Below the pieces are notes generated by a model. The model saw nothing but the letters and a program-made list of their open reading frames with translations. It did no database searches and had not been told where the DNA came from. DNA of 64,000 nt from CADCWK01 sp965218235 (GTDB lineage: Bacteria; Chloroflexota; Chloroflexia; Thermomicrobiales; UBA6265), in contig OZ244596.1 of assembly GCA_965218235.1 (NCBI GenBank), positions 1,116,001-1,180,000 on the forward strand. The letters are read 5' to 3'. Positions 1 to 8,717 of the stretch are shown here, piece after piece. Both the position numbers and the translations under genes were made by a program. The number at the start of each line of letters is the position of its first letter. The first letter of the stretch is position 1.

Positions 1-1195
1 CGCGAATAGCTAGTCGGAATCGCGACCATACAGCATGGCTCAAGTTTTCCTCCCCAAAGCTTGAGTCTCCCTGGTTCACAACTCGACCCAGCACGTTGAC
101 ATGAAATCCATTTGAATCGCCCAGCTTATCGCTCTTCGCCCCACTAACACGATCCTCGAAGAGCCTGGCCATACCACTTATAGTTCCAACACCTGGCAAA
201 ACAGCATGAGGAAACGGAATATCTCCATATGTAACGGGAACTTCTTCCACTTGCTGAGGCAGAACGCTATTGCTGTCGTACTCATTGTCAATGATGGCAT
301 CGTCAAGGCCAGGCTCACTCGCATGCATTCGTATTTTATCAATTCCAAGCCCAGGCCCGATTAACCACTGTGCTAATACCTTAGCGTCGAACTTCGTTGA
401 TCTCAAAAAATCACCATTTAATCGAATAGATATCCCCTCGCCTAGGGGGAGAGCAGAGGACAACATTCTACGAAGACGTCCTACTTGAATTTCTTTCCCA
501 ATAGGCTTGATTTCGGTTAGGATGACTAGTGTCCAAGTGTCAGATTGTTCACGGATGAAGCTGTTTGGGGCTTCTCCGTACTCACTAAAGCCATCTTCAT
601 CAGGATGATAATCCACTCCCGACTGAATCATTCCCCAAATCTCGCGGCCATTGGGTAGATTGGAGAGCGCTTGTCCAACTTCCAATTCCGGGACCTCATA
701 TACATCAAGCATCACATCTCTAATAAGTCTATTCTCCGATGCCGTGGCGCCACTTTCTATAGTTGAGTAATTCATCGTAACCCTTCGAATAATTCCATCG
801 TCTGCTTTGCAGATGTAGGTAAGCTTATTCGCTAGAACAAAGGTAGCGAGCTTGCCAATCCCAAATTTTCCGATCACCTTTCGAGTGCCCCGGTTTGGTC
901 TATCAACCTTAGGTGAGAACGCGATATGCCATAGATCCCTTAAACCATCCTCATTCATCGAGACACCGTTATCAAAGACCATTAGGCATGATTCAGAACC
1001 GATCGAATCTATCGCCACACGAACGTCCACGAAGTCAGCGCCCGCATCCCAACTGTTCGCAATGAGTTCCTCAAACGCCTTCTGAGGCGACGAATAGAGT
1101 TGTTCACTAAAGTGTTCCAAGAAACGAGTGCTCAACTCTACAGCGATCTTGCCCTTCTCTATACCAATATCCTCAATGGCAGAGTTGCTCTTCAC
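1..1195 (-). CDS. GHKL (HSP90-like) ATP-binding protein, 3' end outside window
   Basis: About 398 codons are visible; the frame runs off the left edge without a stop. The start is GTG at 1195, preceded by AAGGAG (1201-1206). The N-terminal part carries the GHKL ATP-binding motifs in order: the N-box around EELIANSWDAGAD, the G1 motif DNGVSMN and the G2 motif GKFGIGKLA. These are known to bind ATP and a magnesium ion in HSP90, MutL, MORC and HATPase_c_3 proteins. No histidine-kinase HisKA domain is seen before it. The remainder of the visible protein has no domain I recognise. Base composition is clearly AT-richer than every other gene here, which suggests recent transfer. Stand-alone ATPases of this type are often found in defence or restriction islands, but nothing in the window proves such a role. 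Confidence 0.8.
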   Translation of the reverse strand, partial: MKSNSAIEDIGIEKGKIAVELSTRFLEHFSEQLYSSPQKAFEELIANSWDAGADFVDVRVAIDSIGSESCLMVFDNGVSMNEDGLRDLWHIAFSPKVDRPNRGTRKVIGKFGIGKLATFVLANKLTYICKADDGIIRRVTMNYSTIESGATASENRLIRDVMLDVYEVPELEVGQALSNLPNGREIWGMIQSGVDYHPDEDGFSEYGEAPNSFIREQSDTWTLVILTEIKPIGKEIQVGRLRRMLSSALPLGEGISIRLNGDFLRSTKFDAKVLAQWLIGPGLGIDKIRMHASEPGLDDAIIDNEYDSNSVLPQQVEEVPVTYGDIPFPHAVLPGVGTISGMARLFEDRVSGAKSDKLGDSNGFHVNVLGRVVNQGDSSFGEENLSHAVWSRFRLAIR

Positions 1196-1325
1196 GTCTG
1201 CTCCTTGCTAGGCCGCTTAGTGCCCGCACTCTCGCTCATCTCGAGCCGCTTCACTCAGACTGCGATATCATAAGCCATTTTTAATGCTTCTTGACAAGGT
1301 GACCCGCCTGCGGTCCCCAAACAAC

Positions 1326-1354
1326 GTCCTCCACCATGGAGTCTGGTGGAGGAC
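1326..1354 (-). terminator. Perfect 11-bp hairpin, candidate terminator
   Basis: Arms GTCCTCCACCA (1326-1336) and TGGTGGAGGAC (1344-1354) pair perfectly around a 7-base loop. It lies about 50 bases beyond the stop of the leftward SH3b gene and a GTTGTTT stretch follows on that strand. A second, outer pair GTCCCCA (1313-1319) and TGGGGAC (1371-1377) flanks it, so it could instead be the end of a mobile element at the composition boundary. Confidence 0.5.
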
Positions 1355-1402
1355 ATGGTCAAGAGACAAGTGGGGACTGGATGTCGTGGTGAGCCGTGAC
1401 GC

Positions 1403-2962
1403 CTACGCGTCGGAGAGAGTCAGGAACTCGCCGACCACCCATGCTTCGTCGGCGGCCGTTCCGACGTTGTACCAGGTGACGCCGTCGGCCTCGACCGGGT
1501 CGCCGGAGATCGTGAGCTCGGTGCCGAGGTCGACGGTCCGCAGGACCTCGGCGGTCGAGGACGCCTCGGCCCGGACGTTCAGGCGGGCGGCGTTGACCGT
1601 GACCGCGTCGCCGTCGGCGAAGACCGCACCATTCGGCGCCGCGGACGGTGCCGCCGAAGCGGACGGCTGGGCGGACGTGCTTGGTGCCGCCGAACTCGAG
1701 CCGGACGGCCGGGCCGACCCACTCGGGACGGCGGAGGCTGAGCCGGACGGTCGGGCCGAGGTGCTCGGGGTGGCCGGCGTCGAACCCGACGCGCTGGGCG
1801 CCGCGGACGTGCTGGGCGTGGCGGAACCAGCCGGGGGGGCTGAGCCGCTCGGGGCTGCGGACCCGCTCGGCGCGGTCGACCCGCCGGGGGTGCCTGGCGT
1901 ACCGGAGACAAGCGCCAGGTACTGCCCGGCCACCCAGCCGGTGTTGTCGACCGGGTACCAGACGATGCCGTCCGCCGTCGTCGCGTCCCCGGTGATCGTC
2001 GCCTCGGTCCCCTGCGGGTAGACATCGAGGACGTCCCCGCTCAGGGTCGGCAGGGAGCGAACATTGAGCAGGTCGGTGTTGACCAGGACGACGTTGCCGT
2101 AGACGAACTCGCCGAAGCTGTCGCCACCGCCATCGCCAGGATCGGTCGTTCCGCCACCGCCGGCGAGATACTGGCCGGCGACCCAGCCCAGGTTGTCGAC
2201 CGGGTACCAGGTGATTCCGTCGGCGCTGACCGCGCCGCCGGTGATGGTGGCCTCGGTGCCGAACTCGTAGACGTCGAGCACGGCGGCGCTGATCGACGGG
2301 CTCACGCGGACGTTGAGCAGATCGGTGTTGACGACGACGCCGTCGCCGTAGACCCAGCCCCCGGCCGGCGTGGTCCCGCCGTCGTTACTGCCGTCGGTGC
2401 CACCGTCCGTGCCACTGGACAGGTACTGGCCGGCGACCCAGCCGAGGTTGTCGATCGGGTACCAGACGATGCCGTCGGCGCTGGTGGCGTCGCCGGTGAT
2501 GACCGCCTCGAAGCCGAACTCGTAGACGTCGAGGACGGCGGCGGAGGTCGAGGGCGTCGCCCGGACATTGAGGAGATCAGTGTCGACGGTGACGGTGTCG
2601 CCGTACATCCAGTCCACGACCGGGGTGCTGACCTCGCCCTCGCCCGCCCGGAGGAACCCGGCAACGGACCAGCCGATGAAGGCGCCGTCCTGCTGGAGGC
2701 GGTACCAGTCGTAACCGTCAGCCGCGACCGGCCCGGTCACGACGTCGACCTCGTCGCCAAACGCCAGCGTCGTCACGACCGCTCCGCTCAGGCTCGGGGA
2801 CTGCCGGACGTTGAGGAAATCGACATCGACCACTGCCATGGTGCCCGCCCCAACGTCCTGCGCCCGCGCGACCGGCGCGATCGACGTCACGCCCATCGCG
2901 ACCCCGCTGAACATCAGCGACGCACCGACTGTTGCCGCCAACAGGTGTCGTCCGTATCGCAC
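1403..2962 (-). CDS. Exported protein with five SH3b repeats
   Basis: 519 residues from a GTG at 2962, which has GGAGGAG 6 bases upstream and aligns with the start of the neighbouring paralogue. An N-terminal signal peptide (hydrophobic LLAATVGASL region, cleavage near ARAQ) is followed by five bacterial SH3 (SH3b) domains, each with the core pattern D-x-LNVR ... DG-x-x-WY ... GWVAGQYL. Four lie in about residues 42-360; the fifth is at the C-terminus after an 80-residue linker rich in Pro, Ser, Ala and Gly. SH3b domains usually bind peptidoglycan or other cell-surface polymers, so an extracellular wall- or matrix-binding role is likely. No catalytic domain is present. Probably monocistronic, with the hairpin at 1326-1354 downstream. 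Confidence 0.85.
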   Translation of the reverse strand: MRYGRHLLAATVGASLMFSGVAMGVTSIAPVARAQDVGAGTMAVVDVDFLNVRQSPSLSGAVVTTLAFGDEVDVVTGPVAADGYDWYRLQQDGAFIGWSVAGFLRAGEGEVSTPVVDWMYGDTVTVDTDLLNVRATPSTSAAVLDVYEFGFEAVITGDATSADGIVWYPIDNLGWVAGQYLSSGTDGGTDGSNDGGTTPAGGWVYGDGVVVNTDLLNVRVSPSISAAVLDVYEFGTEATITGGAVSADGITWYPVDNLGWVAGQYLAGGGGTTDPGDGGGDSFGEFVYGNVVLVNTDLLNVRSLPTLSGDVLDVYPQGTEATITGDATTADGIVWYPVDNTGWVAGQYLALVSGTPGTPGGSTAPSGSAAPSGSAPPAGSATPSTSAAPSASGSTPATPSTSARPSGSASAVPSGSARPSGSSSAAPSTSAQPSASAAPSAAPNGAVFADGDAVTVNAARLNVRAEASSTAEVLRTVDLGTELTISGDPVEADGVTWYNVGTAADEAWVVGEFLTLSDA

Positions 2963-3408
2963 GCTCGCCTCCTCCGTGAACCCGCTTTTTGGGCGTACCC
3001 CGCATACGTACGCCCAACCGTCGGACATATGCTACCCCATTTCCGGCATATATAGAGGCAAGCATCCGGAATCGGGCGGACGAAAACCAGCACCGGACGC
3101 CTCGATTGTGCGCAATCCTTCCCGTCAGAAATCGCTGCGTCGCTTTGCCGCAAGGCATCCTGAAGCCAGCCCATCGACGGACGAACAAGCGAGCGTCAGG
3201 ACAGCTGCTCGAAATTACGCCGGTCATTGGAGATATCAGCCTGTGGACCGAGCCGTCTCGTCTGGCGGCCTGGCTGTCATGCCCCGCGCTAGGTCCGACG
3301 GAGGACGGCGGAGCGGATAACGCAACTCCCCGCCCCGATGATGTTCGGGGCGGGGCTTTCGCTGTGGGTTTCGTGTTCGCGATCCGTTCGCGCCGCGGCT
3401 GGACCTGG
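2963..3408. other. 446-base intergenic region between the two SH3b genes
   Basis: It should hold the promoter of the downstream SH3b gene in its left part and carries the hairpin terminator of the upstream one at 3328-3355. No convincing gene is seen; the open frames here lack ribosome-binding sites and protein-like composition. Confidence 0.6.
3328..3355 (-). terminator. Perfect 11-bp hairpin terminator
   Basis: Arms CCCCGCCCCGA (3328-3338) and TCGGGGCGGGG (3345-3355) flank a 6-base loop, 53 bases after the stop of the leftward SH3b gene at 3409. The run of T after it is weak on both strands. Confidence 0.7.
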
Positions 3409-4704
3409 CTAGTTGGGAAGCCGCAGCGTCACGACACTGTCCGCGATCCACTGCGTTTCTGCCGAGTTGATCGCGTACCAACGCAGGCCGTTCGCATCAT
3501 CGACGCCATTGAAGACTTCGATAATGTCGCCGTACCCCAGGATGTTAACGACCTGCCCAGTAGTGCTCGGCAGTGAACGGACGTTTGCGGCATCGACGTC
3601 AACGTAGAGGGTCACGTTCTCGACCTGGCCGCTGCCTGCACCCAGATACTGACTGGCGACCCAGCCCAGATTGTCAACCGCGTACCAAATGATGCCGTCA
3701 GCCGTCGTCGGCCCACCGCTAATCGTCGCCTGTCGGCCGGCGGCAAAGACGGTTAGGATCGACGCACTCGTTGATGGCGCCGATCGCACGTTGAGCAGAT
3801 CGGTGGTGACGTGGACGCGCTGTCCGAACGAAAACTGGTCACTCGGCGCCCCAGGGTTGCCCGGTGTCGAGCCGGACTGGAGCGAGAGGAAGTCGCCAGC
3901 GATCCAGGCGCTGACCAGGTTCGAGATCCTGTACCACTCGTAGCCGTTGGCGACGACCGGCCCTTCCTGAATCGTGAACGTCTCGCCGTAAGCGGCCGTG
4001 TAGGCCACCCCGAAGCTCGTGCCGGCACCGGACCGGACGTTGACGAGCGCGGCGTTGACGAAGACGGAGTCGCCGGCCGCGAAGTCGCCCGTCGGGGTGC
4101 CGGGGCCGGGATTGGGTCCGGGGGCGCTTTGGAACGCGATCAGGTACTGGCCGGCCACCCAGCCGTAGTCGTCGACCGCGTACCAGGTGAAGCCGTCAGC
4201 CGTCGTCGGGCCGCCGCTGATTACCGCCGATTGCCCAAAGGCGTAGGTGGTCAGGACGGAGGCACTGGTCGTCGGCGCCGAGCGGACATTGAGCAGGTCG
4301 GTGTTGATGGTGACGACCGAGCCGAAGGCGAACTGCCCCGACGGCGTACCGGGTGTACCGGGCGTACCCGTCCCGATCAGGAACCCGGCGACCGACCAGC
4401 CGATGAAGGCGCCGTTCTGCTGGAGCCGGTACCAGTTGTAGCCATCGGCGATGACCGGCCCAGTCACGACGCTGACCGGCGTCCCGAAGGCGAGCGTCTT
4501 GACGATCGCGCCGCTCAGGCTCGGGGTCTGGCGAACGTTGAGGAAATCGACGTCGACCGTCGCGGCATCGCCCGCCATGACCTCGTCGGCCGTGACCTCC
4601 TGAGCCGCCGCGCTGGGCGCCAGCGATGCCACCCCCGCCGCGACACCACCGAATACCAGCGATGCCCCGAGCGCCGCCGCCACTACCTGTCGTCCGAAAC
4701 GCAT
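3409..4704 (-). CDS. Exported protein with five SH3b repeats (paralogue)
   Basis: 431 residues from the ATG at 4704, with an AAGGGA-like site upstream. The signal peptide (hydrophobic VVAAALGASLVFGG, cleavage near SAAAQ) matches that of the next gene almost residue for residue, and the first SH3b domain (LNVRQTPSLSGA ... DGYNWYRLQQ) is also nearly identical, so the two arose by tandem duplication. Five SH3b domains follow with short Gly/Pro-rich linkers; this copy lacks the long Ser/Ala/Pro linker of its partner. Domains 3 and 5 depart most from the consensus. A surface or peptidoglycan-binding role is inferred from the domain family. Confidence 0.85.
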   Translation of the reverse strand: MRFGRQVVAAALGASLVFGGVAAGVASLAPSAAAQEVTADEVMAGDAATVDVDFLNVRQTPSLSGAIVKTLAFGTPVSVVTGPVIADGYNWYRLQQNGAFIGWSVAGFLIGTGTPGTPGTPSGQFAFGSVVTINTDLLNVRSAPTTSASVLTTYAFGQSAVISGGPTTADGFTWYAVDDYGWVAGQYLIAFQSAPGPNPGPGTPTGDFAAGDSVFVNAALVNVRSGAGTSFGVAYTAAYGETFTIQEGPVVANGYEWYRISNLVSAWIAGDFLSLQSGSTPGNPGAPSDQFSFGQRVHVTTDLLNVRSAPSTSASILTVFAAGRQATISGGPTTADGIIWYAVDNLGWVASQYLGAGSGQVENVTLYVDVDAANVRSLPSTTGQVVNILGYGDIIEVFNGVDDANGLRWYAINSAETQWIADSVVTLRLPN

Positions 4705-4913
4705 TGCGGGTTTCCCTTCCCTATCCCACGGTCTGGCGCTTCCCCACGCCTTCACCGACGTTGGAGACAGCGTACCGCATGTCTCGTCAATCCAGACGCC
4801 TGCCGGGACCGAATGGTTACGGATATCTCCGCGGACGGCCCGGACGTGCCCGATCCGCTATCCGATCGGAACCCGTCTGGCTGATCGTTCTTCGGCGGCG
4901 AGCGGACGTTCGG

Positions 4914-6293
4914 CTAGCTGATGCCTACGTGGGCCTTCATCTGGTGGAAGACGTCGGTCGCGTCGATCGTCGCGTCCAGGAGCAGGTCCGCCTGCTGGGT
5001 GATGAACAGCGGGCCGTGCTCCGGGTCCGTCGTCGGGACGCCGTGGGAGCCATGGATACCATCGCCGTTGAGCGGGACGGTCTGGAGCAGACCGCGGAAG
5101 CCGGCCTTGCGCTTCAGGATCGTCGCGAAGGCCTTCGGCTTGACGGCCGGGACGCTCGTGTCCCAGACCATCTCGGCCGGGTCGTAGCCGGGCTTCTGGT
5201 GGATGTCGACCGTCCGGGCGTAGTCCGGCGCCCGCTCGTCGTCCAGCCAGAAGTAGTACGTGAACCAGGCGTCCGGGTCGGACAGGGCGACGAGGTCGCC
5301 GGCCCGCTGGTGGGCGAGGCCATGGGCCGCCTTGCCCTCATCGTCCAGGACCTCGGCGATCCCGTCCGTCCCTTCGAGCAGCGCCCGGACCTCGTCGCGG
5401 ATGCTCTCGTCGTTGATGTAGACATGGGCGATCTGGTGGTCGGCGACGGCGAAGACGCGGCAGGTCGCCGGGTCGATCATCTCCCGGCCGAGCTCCTCGC
5501 GGTAGGAGATCCAGCCCTTCTGGCGGAACAGCCGGTTGATATGGATCTGCTTCGTCACGGCTGACATACCGTACTCCGACAGCACGATCACCCGGATACC
5601 CTTCGCCTCGTAGTAGGCGATCAGGGCGCCGGCGACGTCGTCGATCTCCTTGAGCTGCGGGGCGATCTTGTCCGGGTCCGGCCCGATCGTCTGGAGACAG
5701 TAATCGAGGTGCGGCAGGTAGACGAGTGTCAGGGTGGGGCTGTAGCGCGTCTCGACCGTCTTCGCGGCTTCGCCGATCCAGGCCGAGGACGTGATGTTGG
5801 CGTTCGGCCCCCAGAAGCTGAACAGCGGGAACTGGCCCAACTCGGTCTGGAGCCTGTCGCGCAGGTCCATCGGCTTGGTGTAGATGTCCGGCAGCTTGCG
5901 GCCGTCCGACGGGTACATCGGCCGCGGCGTGACGAGGTAGTCGACCGTGGAGTTCATGTTGAACCACCAGAACAGATCGGCGCAGGTGAAGCTCGGGTCG
6001 GCCTGCTTGCCGATGTCCCAGATCTTCGGGGCCTCGACGAGTTTGTTGGACTGGCGCCAGAGCTTGATGTCGTCCATCTCGCGGAAGTACCAGCCGTTGG
6101 CGACGGCGCCGTGGACGGTCGGCACCTCGCCGGTCATATAGGTCGCGTGCACGGTCGCGGTCACGGCCGGGATGACCGGCCGGATCGTGGCGACCCGGCC
6201 GCGCTGGGCGAAGGCGTTGATCTTCGGCAGATGCGGCAGCAGGGCGGGCGTCAGCCCGACGACATCGATGACCGCGGTGCGGTTCATGGCCAT
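4914..6293 (-). CDS. eboF: EboF-type alkaline phosphatase/nucleotide pyrophosphatase family protein
   Basis: 459 residues, last gene of the leftward ebo cluster. The protein belongs to the type I phosphodiesterase/nucleotide pyrophosphatase group: an N-terminal VIDVVGL segment stands for the first metal-binding site, TATVHATYMTGEVPTVHG contains the Thr nucleophile region and a HG site, VYLPHLDYCLQ and VLSEYGMSAV carry further metal ligands, and DGIHGSHGVP is the C-terminal His site. No signal peptide is seen. Known ebo clusters carry such a gene (EboF), and they have been linked to moving metabolite precursors towards the periplasm in scytonemin-making cyanobacteria; the substrate here is unknown. 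It starts 4 bases after the stop of eboC. The start ATG at 6293 could be replaced by the Met two codons on. Confidence 0.8.
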   Translation of the reverse strand: MAMNRTAVIDVVGLTPALLPHLPKINAFAQRGRVATIRPVIPAVTATVHATYMTGEVPTVHGAVANGWYFREMDDIKLWRQSNKLVEAPKIWDIGKQADPSFTCADLFWWFNMNSTVDYLVTPRPMYPSDGRKLPDIYTKPMDLRDRLQTELGQFPLFSFWGPNANITSSAWIGEAAKTVETRYSPTLTLVYLPHLDYCLQTIGPDPDKIAPQLKEIDDVAGALIAYYEAKGIRVIVLSEYGMSAVTKQIHINRLFRQKGWISYREELGREMIDPATCRVFAVADHQIAHVYINDESIRDEVRALLEGTDGIAEVLDDEGKAAHGLAHQRAGDLVALSDPDAWFTYYFWLDDERAPDYARTVDIHQKPGYDPAEMVWDTSVPAVKPKAFATILKRKAGFRGLLQTVPLNGDGIHGSHGVPTTDPEHGPLFITQQADLLLDATIDATDVFHQMKAHVGIS

Positions 6294-6297
6294 GGTC

Positions 6298-7203
6298 TCA
6301 GGTCCCCTTGATGTAGCGCTGAAAGACGAAGGTGGCGGCGAAGGCGATGAGCGCGACGATCACGCCACCATTGGCCCCGACCGACGCCAGCACGAGCGCG
6401 TCGACCAGCGCGATCCCGGCGATCAGCCGGCCGATCGCCCCGCCGATGCTCCGCCTGGGGCCAGGGAAGACGAAGGAATAGGAGTACATGATCCAGCCCA
6501 CCAGCAGGAGCGCCAGCCCAACCGTCTGGATATCCGGCTGCTGGATGAGTGCGAAGACCGCCGGTGGGAACAGCGCGACGACCGGCCACCAGCGCAGGAC
6601 GCCCTGGCCATGCTCGGTCTTGGCGATCGACGTCAGTCCGGCGACGTAGAGCAGCAGGAGCAGCGACCAGGCGCCGAGTTCCCAGGTCAGGTCGGTCGAG
6701 AAGGCAAGGAACGCCGTCACGTAGACGAGGATCCGCGTCGCCGCCATGAACAGTGGGCTGAGCGGGTTGCCCTTGTGCCAGCGGTCGTAGGCGACGATCA
6801 CGCCGAGCAGCACGACGCCGGACGCGAGCGCCCACCACGTCGTCAGCGCCAGCAGGATCAACCCGACGACGGTGAAGCCGACGATCGCCGTCAACGCCTC
6901 CCGGACGCTCACCGCGCCGGACGGCAGCGGCCGGGCCGCGTTGCGGGTCCGGTCCCACTCCAGGTCGAACAGGTCGTTGAGGTACATCCCGGCGGTGTAG
7001 AACAGCACCATCGCGATCGCCACGACGACGACGGTGTCGTTCAGCGTCAGCGCGGTCGCCAGGGCCGTCCCGGCGAGGACGTTGCTGATGACGGTCGGGC
7101 TGTTCGAGATCCGGGCCAGCGTCAGGTGGTGGCGGAAGCGGACACCGAAGGAGTCCGGACCGGGCGACGGCGTTGCGGCGGGCCTAGGCTTACCCGTTGA
7201 CAT
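6298..7203 (-). CDS. eboC: EboC-type UbiA-family membrane prenyltransferase-like protein
   Basis: 301 residues with eight or nine hydrophobic segments. The UbiA aspartate motif is present as N76-D77-x2-D80-x3-D84 (NDLFDLEWDR), followed by RPLPSG, and a second, weaker cytoplasmic motif YDRWHKGNP near residue 150. UbiA enzymes transfer prenyl groups to aromatic acceptors in the membrane using magnesium bound by these aspartates. Its place between eboE and eboF identifies it as EboC. The ATG at 7203 lies inside the end of eboE (14-base overlap), so translation is likely coupled. The lipid or acceptor it uses cannot be told from the sequence. Confidence 0.85.
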   Translation of the reverse strand: MSTGKPRPAATPSPGPDSFGVRFRHHLTLARISNSPTVISNVLAGTALATALTLNDTVVVVAIAMVLFYTAGMYLNDLFDLEWDRTRNAARPLPSGAVSVREALTAIVGFTVVGLILLALTTWWALASGVVLLGVIVAYDRWHKGNPLSPLFMAATRILVYVTAFLAFSTDLTWELGAWSLLLLLYVAGLTSIAKTEHGQGVLRWWPVVALFPPAVFALIQQPDIQTVGLALLLVGWIMYSYSFVFPGPRRSIGGAIGRLIAGIALVDALVLASVGANGGVIVALIAFAATFVFQRYIKGT

Positions 7204-8422
7204 GGCTCAGCACCCACTCGTACTCACGGCTGATCGACGTCAGGAGGTCGCCCTTGAGTTCGGCCGGCAGGACGTCCCAGGTGTAGGTCTCGATCTCGAG
7301 GTGGTTCGTCAAGTCCCCCCGGCGCGCCAATTCGGCGAAGGTCGTGAGAATCGCGTCCTGGGTGGAGTCGAAGACATCGAACCGGTCGACGAAGATCGGG
7401 ACGTGGAAATGGACCCGCCACTCTTCAGTCCGTCCGTCGCCGGTGACGGACTCGTCGGCCAGCTCCGGCAGCGCGTCATCCAGATCGGGGTAGCGGGTCA
7501 GCGATCCGCCGGCGTTGCGCTGGATGACCTGATGGAGATACGTGTCGTCGTTGAACGGCCGCAGCGACGCCGCGATGTCCTCCCGCAGGGCCTCGTCGTT
7601 CGGGATCGCCACCTTGAGGGCCGAGCTGATCTGGACCTTGCCGACCCGGATGCCCAGCGCCGCGAACCGGTCCAGAAGGTCGGCTGGGTCCTCGTAGCCG
7701 ACGGCGACGTGGCAGGTGTCGAAGCAGACCCGGACGTGGTCGAGGAGCTCGGCCCTGGCCGCGTCCGCGTCGAGACCGAGCCGCTCGGCCAGCAGCCGCC
7801 CACCGATCGGCAGCAGCCAGCGCTCGACGTACGTGATCAGTGCGGCGCAGTCCCCGAGGAGCCCATCCGGCTCCGGCTCGATGTCGAGGTGGATCAGGAT
7901 GCCGCGCTCGCCGTGGAGCCGGACCAGCCGGTCGGCCACCGTGACGATGTTGGCGGTGAACTGTTCCCAGACAGCGTCCGTGACCGGCTCGACCCAGGCG
8001 CCGTAGCTCAGCGGCGAGGTCGAGATACCGCCATCGAGCCCGTCCGGCAGCAGCTCGGCCAGGGCATCGACCATCCGCAGGGTGTAGGCGACCCGCTCGT
8101 CGTCCCGCCAGTCCGGCGCGTGGACGCTGGCCTTGACCGTCTCGCCGTGGAACGGACCGTAGGGGAAGCCGTTCATCGTGTAGACGTAGCAGCCCCAGGC
8201 GTCGAGGTCGGCCCGGAGCCGGGCGAGCTCGTCTCCCTCCAGCAGCTGGCTGGCAGCCAGCCCGGACAGCCGCAGCCCGACGCCGAAGGGGGCGTCCGGG
8301 GCGAACCGGGCCCTGAGCGGCGGCAGATACTGTTCCAGCCCGGCCCGGGTCTCCGGCCAGTCCCGGCCGGGGTGGACGTTGGTGCAGTACGTCAGATGGT
8401 ACCGGCCGTCAGCGATCCGCAC
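7190..8422 (-). CDS. eboE: EboE, metabolite-traffic protein with sugar isomerase-like fold
   Basis: 410 residues from the GTG at 8422, which has AGGAG 9 bases upstream; an apparent longer reading frame to 8605 passes through a repeat and is not credible. The N-terminus HLTYCTNVHPG and the later VCFDTCHVAVGYE, HLDIEPEPDGLLG and HLEIETYTWDVLP segments are typical of EboE, a TIM-barrel protein related to xylose isomerase/AP endonuclease 2-like sugar isomerases, with His, Glu and Asp residues placed as metal ligands. It is separated from eboB by 295 bases that contain a dispersed repeat and a perfect palindrome, and overlaps eboC by 14 bases. Confidence 0.85.
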   Translation of the reverse strand: MRIADGRYHLTYCTNVHPGRDWPETRAGLEQYLPPLRARFAPDAPFGVGLRLSGLAASQLLEGDELARLRADLDAWGCYVYTMNGFPYGPFHGETVKASVHAPDWRDDERVAYTLRMVDALAELLPDGLDGGISTSPLSYGAWVEPVTDAVWEQFTANIVTVADRLVRLHGERGILIHLDIEPEPDGLLGDCAALITYVERWLLPIGGRLLAERLGLDADAARAELLDHVRVCFDTCHVAVGYEDPADLLDRFAALGIRVGKVQISSALKVAIPNDEALREDIAASLRPFNDDTYLHQVIQRNAGGSLTRYPDLDDALPELADESVTGDGRTEEWRVHFHVPIFVDRFDVFDSTQDAILTTFAELARRGDLTNHLEIETYTWDVLPAELKGDLLTSISREYEWVLSHVNG

Positions 8423-8475
8423 GGGTGGGGGCTCCTGTTGAGGTTTGTCGTCGGGTCGAACGGGCCTGCGGCGCG

Positions 8476-8657
8476 ACCCCACCCCCCAGCCCCTTCCCGG
8501 CTCATCCCTTCGGTCTTCACCGGATGGAGAGGGGGAGACTGGTCTTGTCCGTGCTGGCAGTTCCCGGAGGGCCTGTGGCCCGACCAGCATGGAGCCCCTC
8601 TCCATCCGGTGAGTCCGCGAAGCGGCGAACCGAGATGGGGAGGGGTTGGGGAGGGGC
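8476..8657. repeat. Dispersed C/G-run-bounded intergenic repeat, copy 1
   Basis: The segment begins with C-rich runs (ACCCCACCCCCCAGCCCC) and ends with matching G-rich runs (GGGGAGGGGTTGGGGAGGGG). Internally, 8582-8603 matches 12311-12332 of copy 2 in 21 of 22 bases. It sits inside the ebo cluster between eboB and eboE. It resembles a decayed MITE-like or intergenic repeat; no reading frame is convincing. Confidence 0.6.
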
Positions 8658-8689
8658 CACTCGGGAGCGCTTCAGCGCGACCCGCGAAG

Positions 8690-8717
8690 CCCCTCCCCAT
8701 CCGCGGATGGGGAGGGG
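8690..8717 (-). terminator. Perfect 28-bp palindrome directly after the eboB stop
   Basis: The two 14-base halves, CCCCTCCCCATCCG and its reverse complement, meet without a loop and begin on the base after the eboB TGA (8718-8720). It could end or attenuate transcription inside the ebo cluster. It shares its sequence style with the neighbouring repeat at 8476-8657. Confidence 0.5.
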
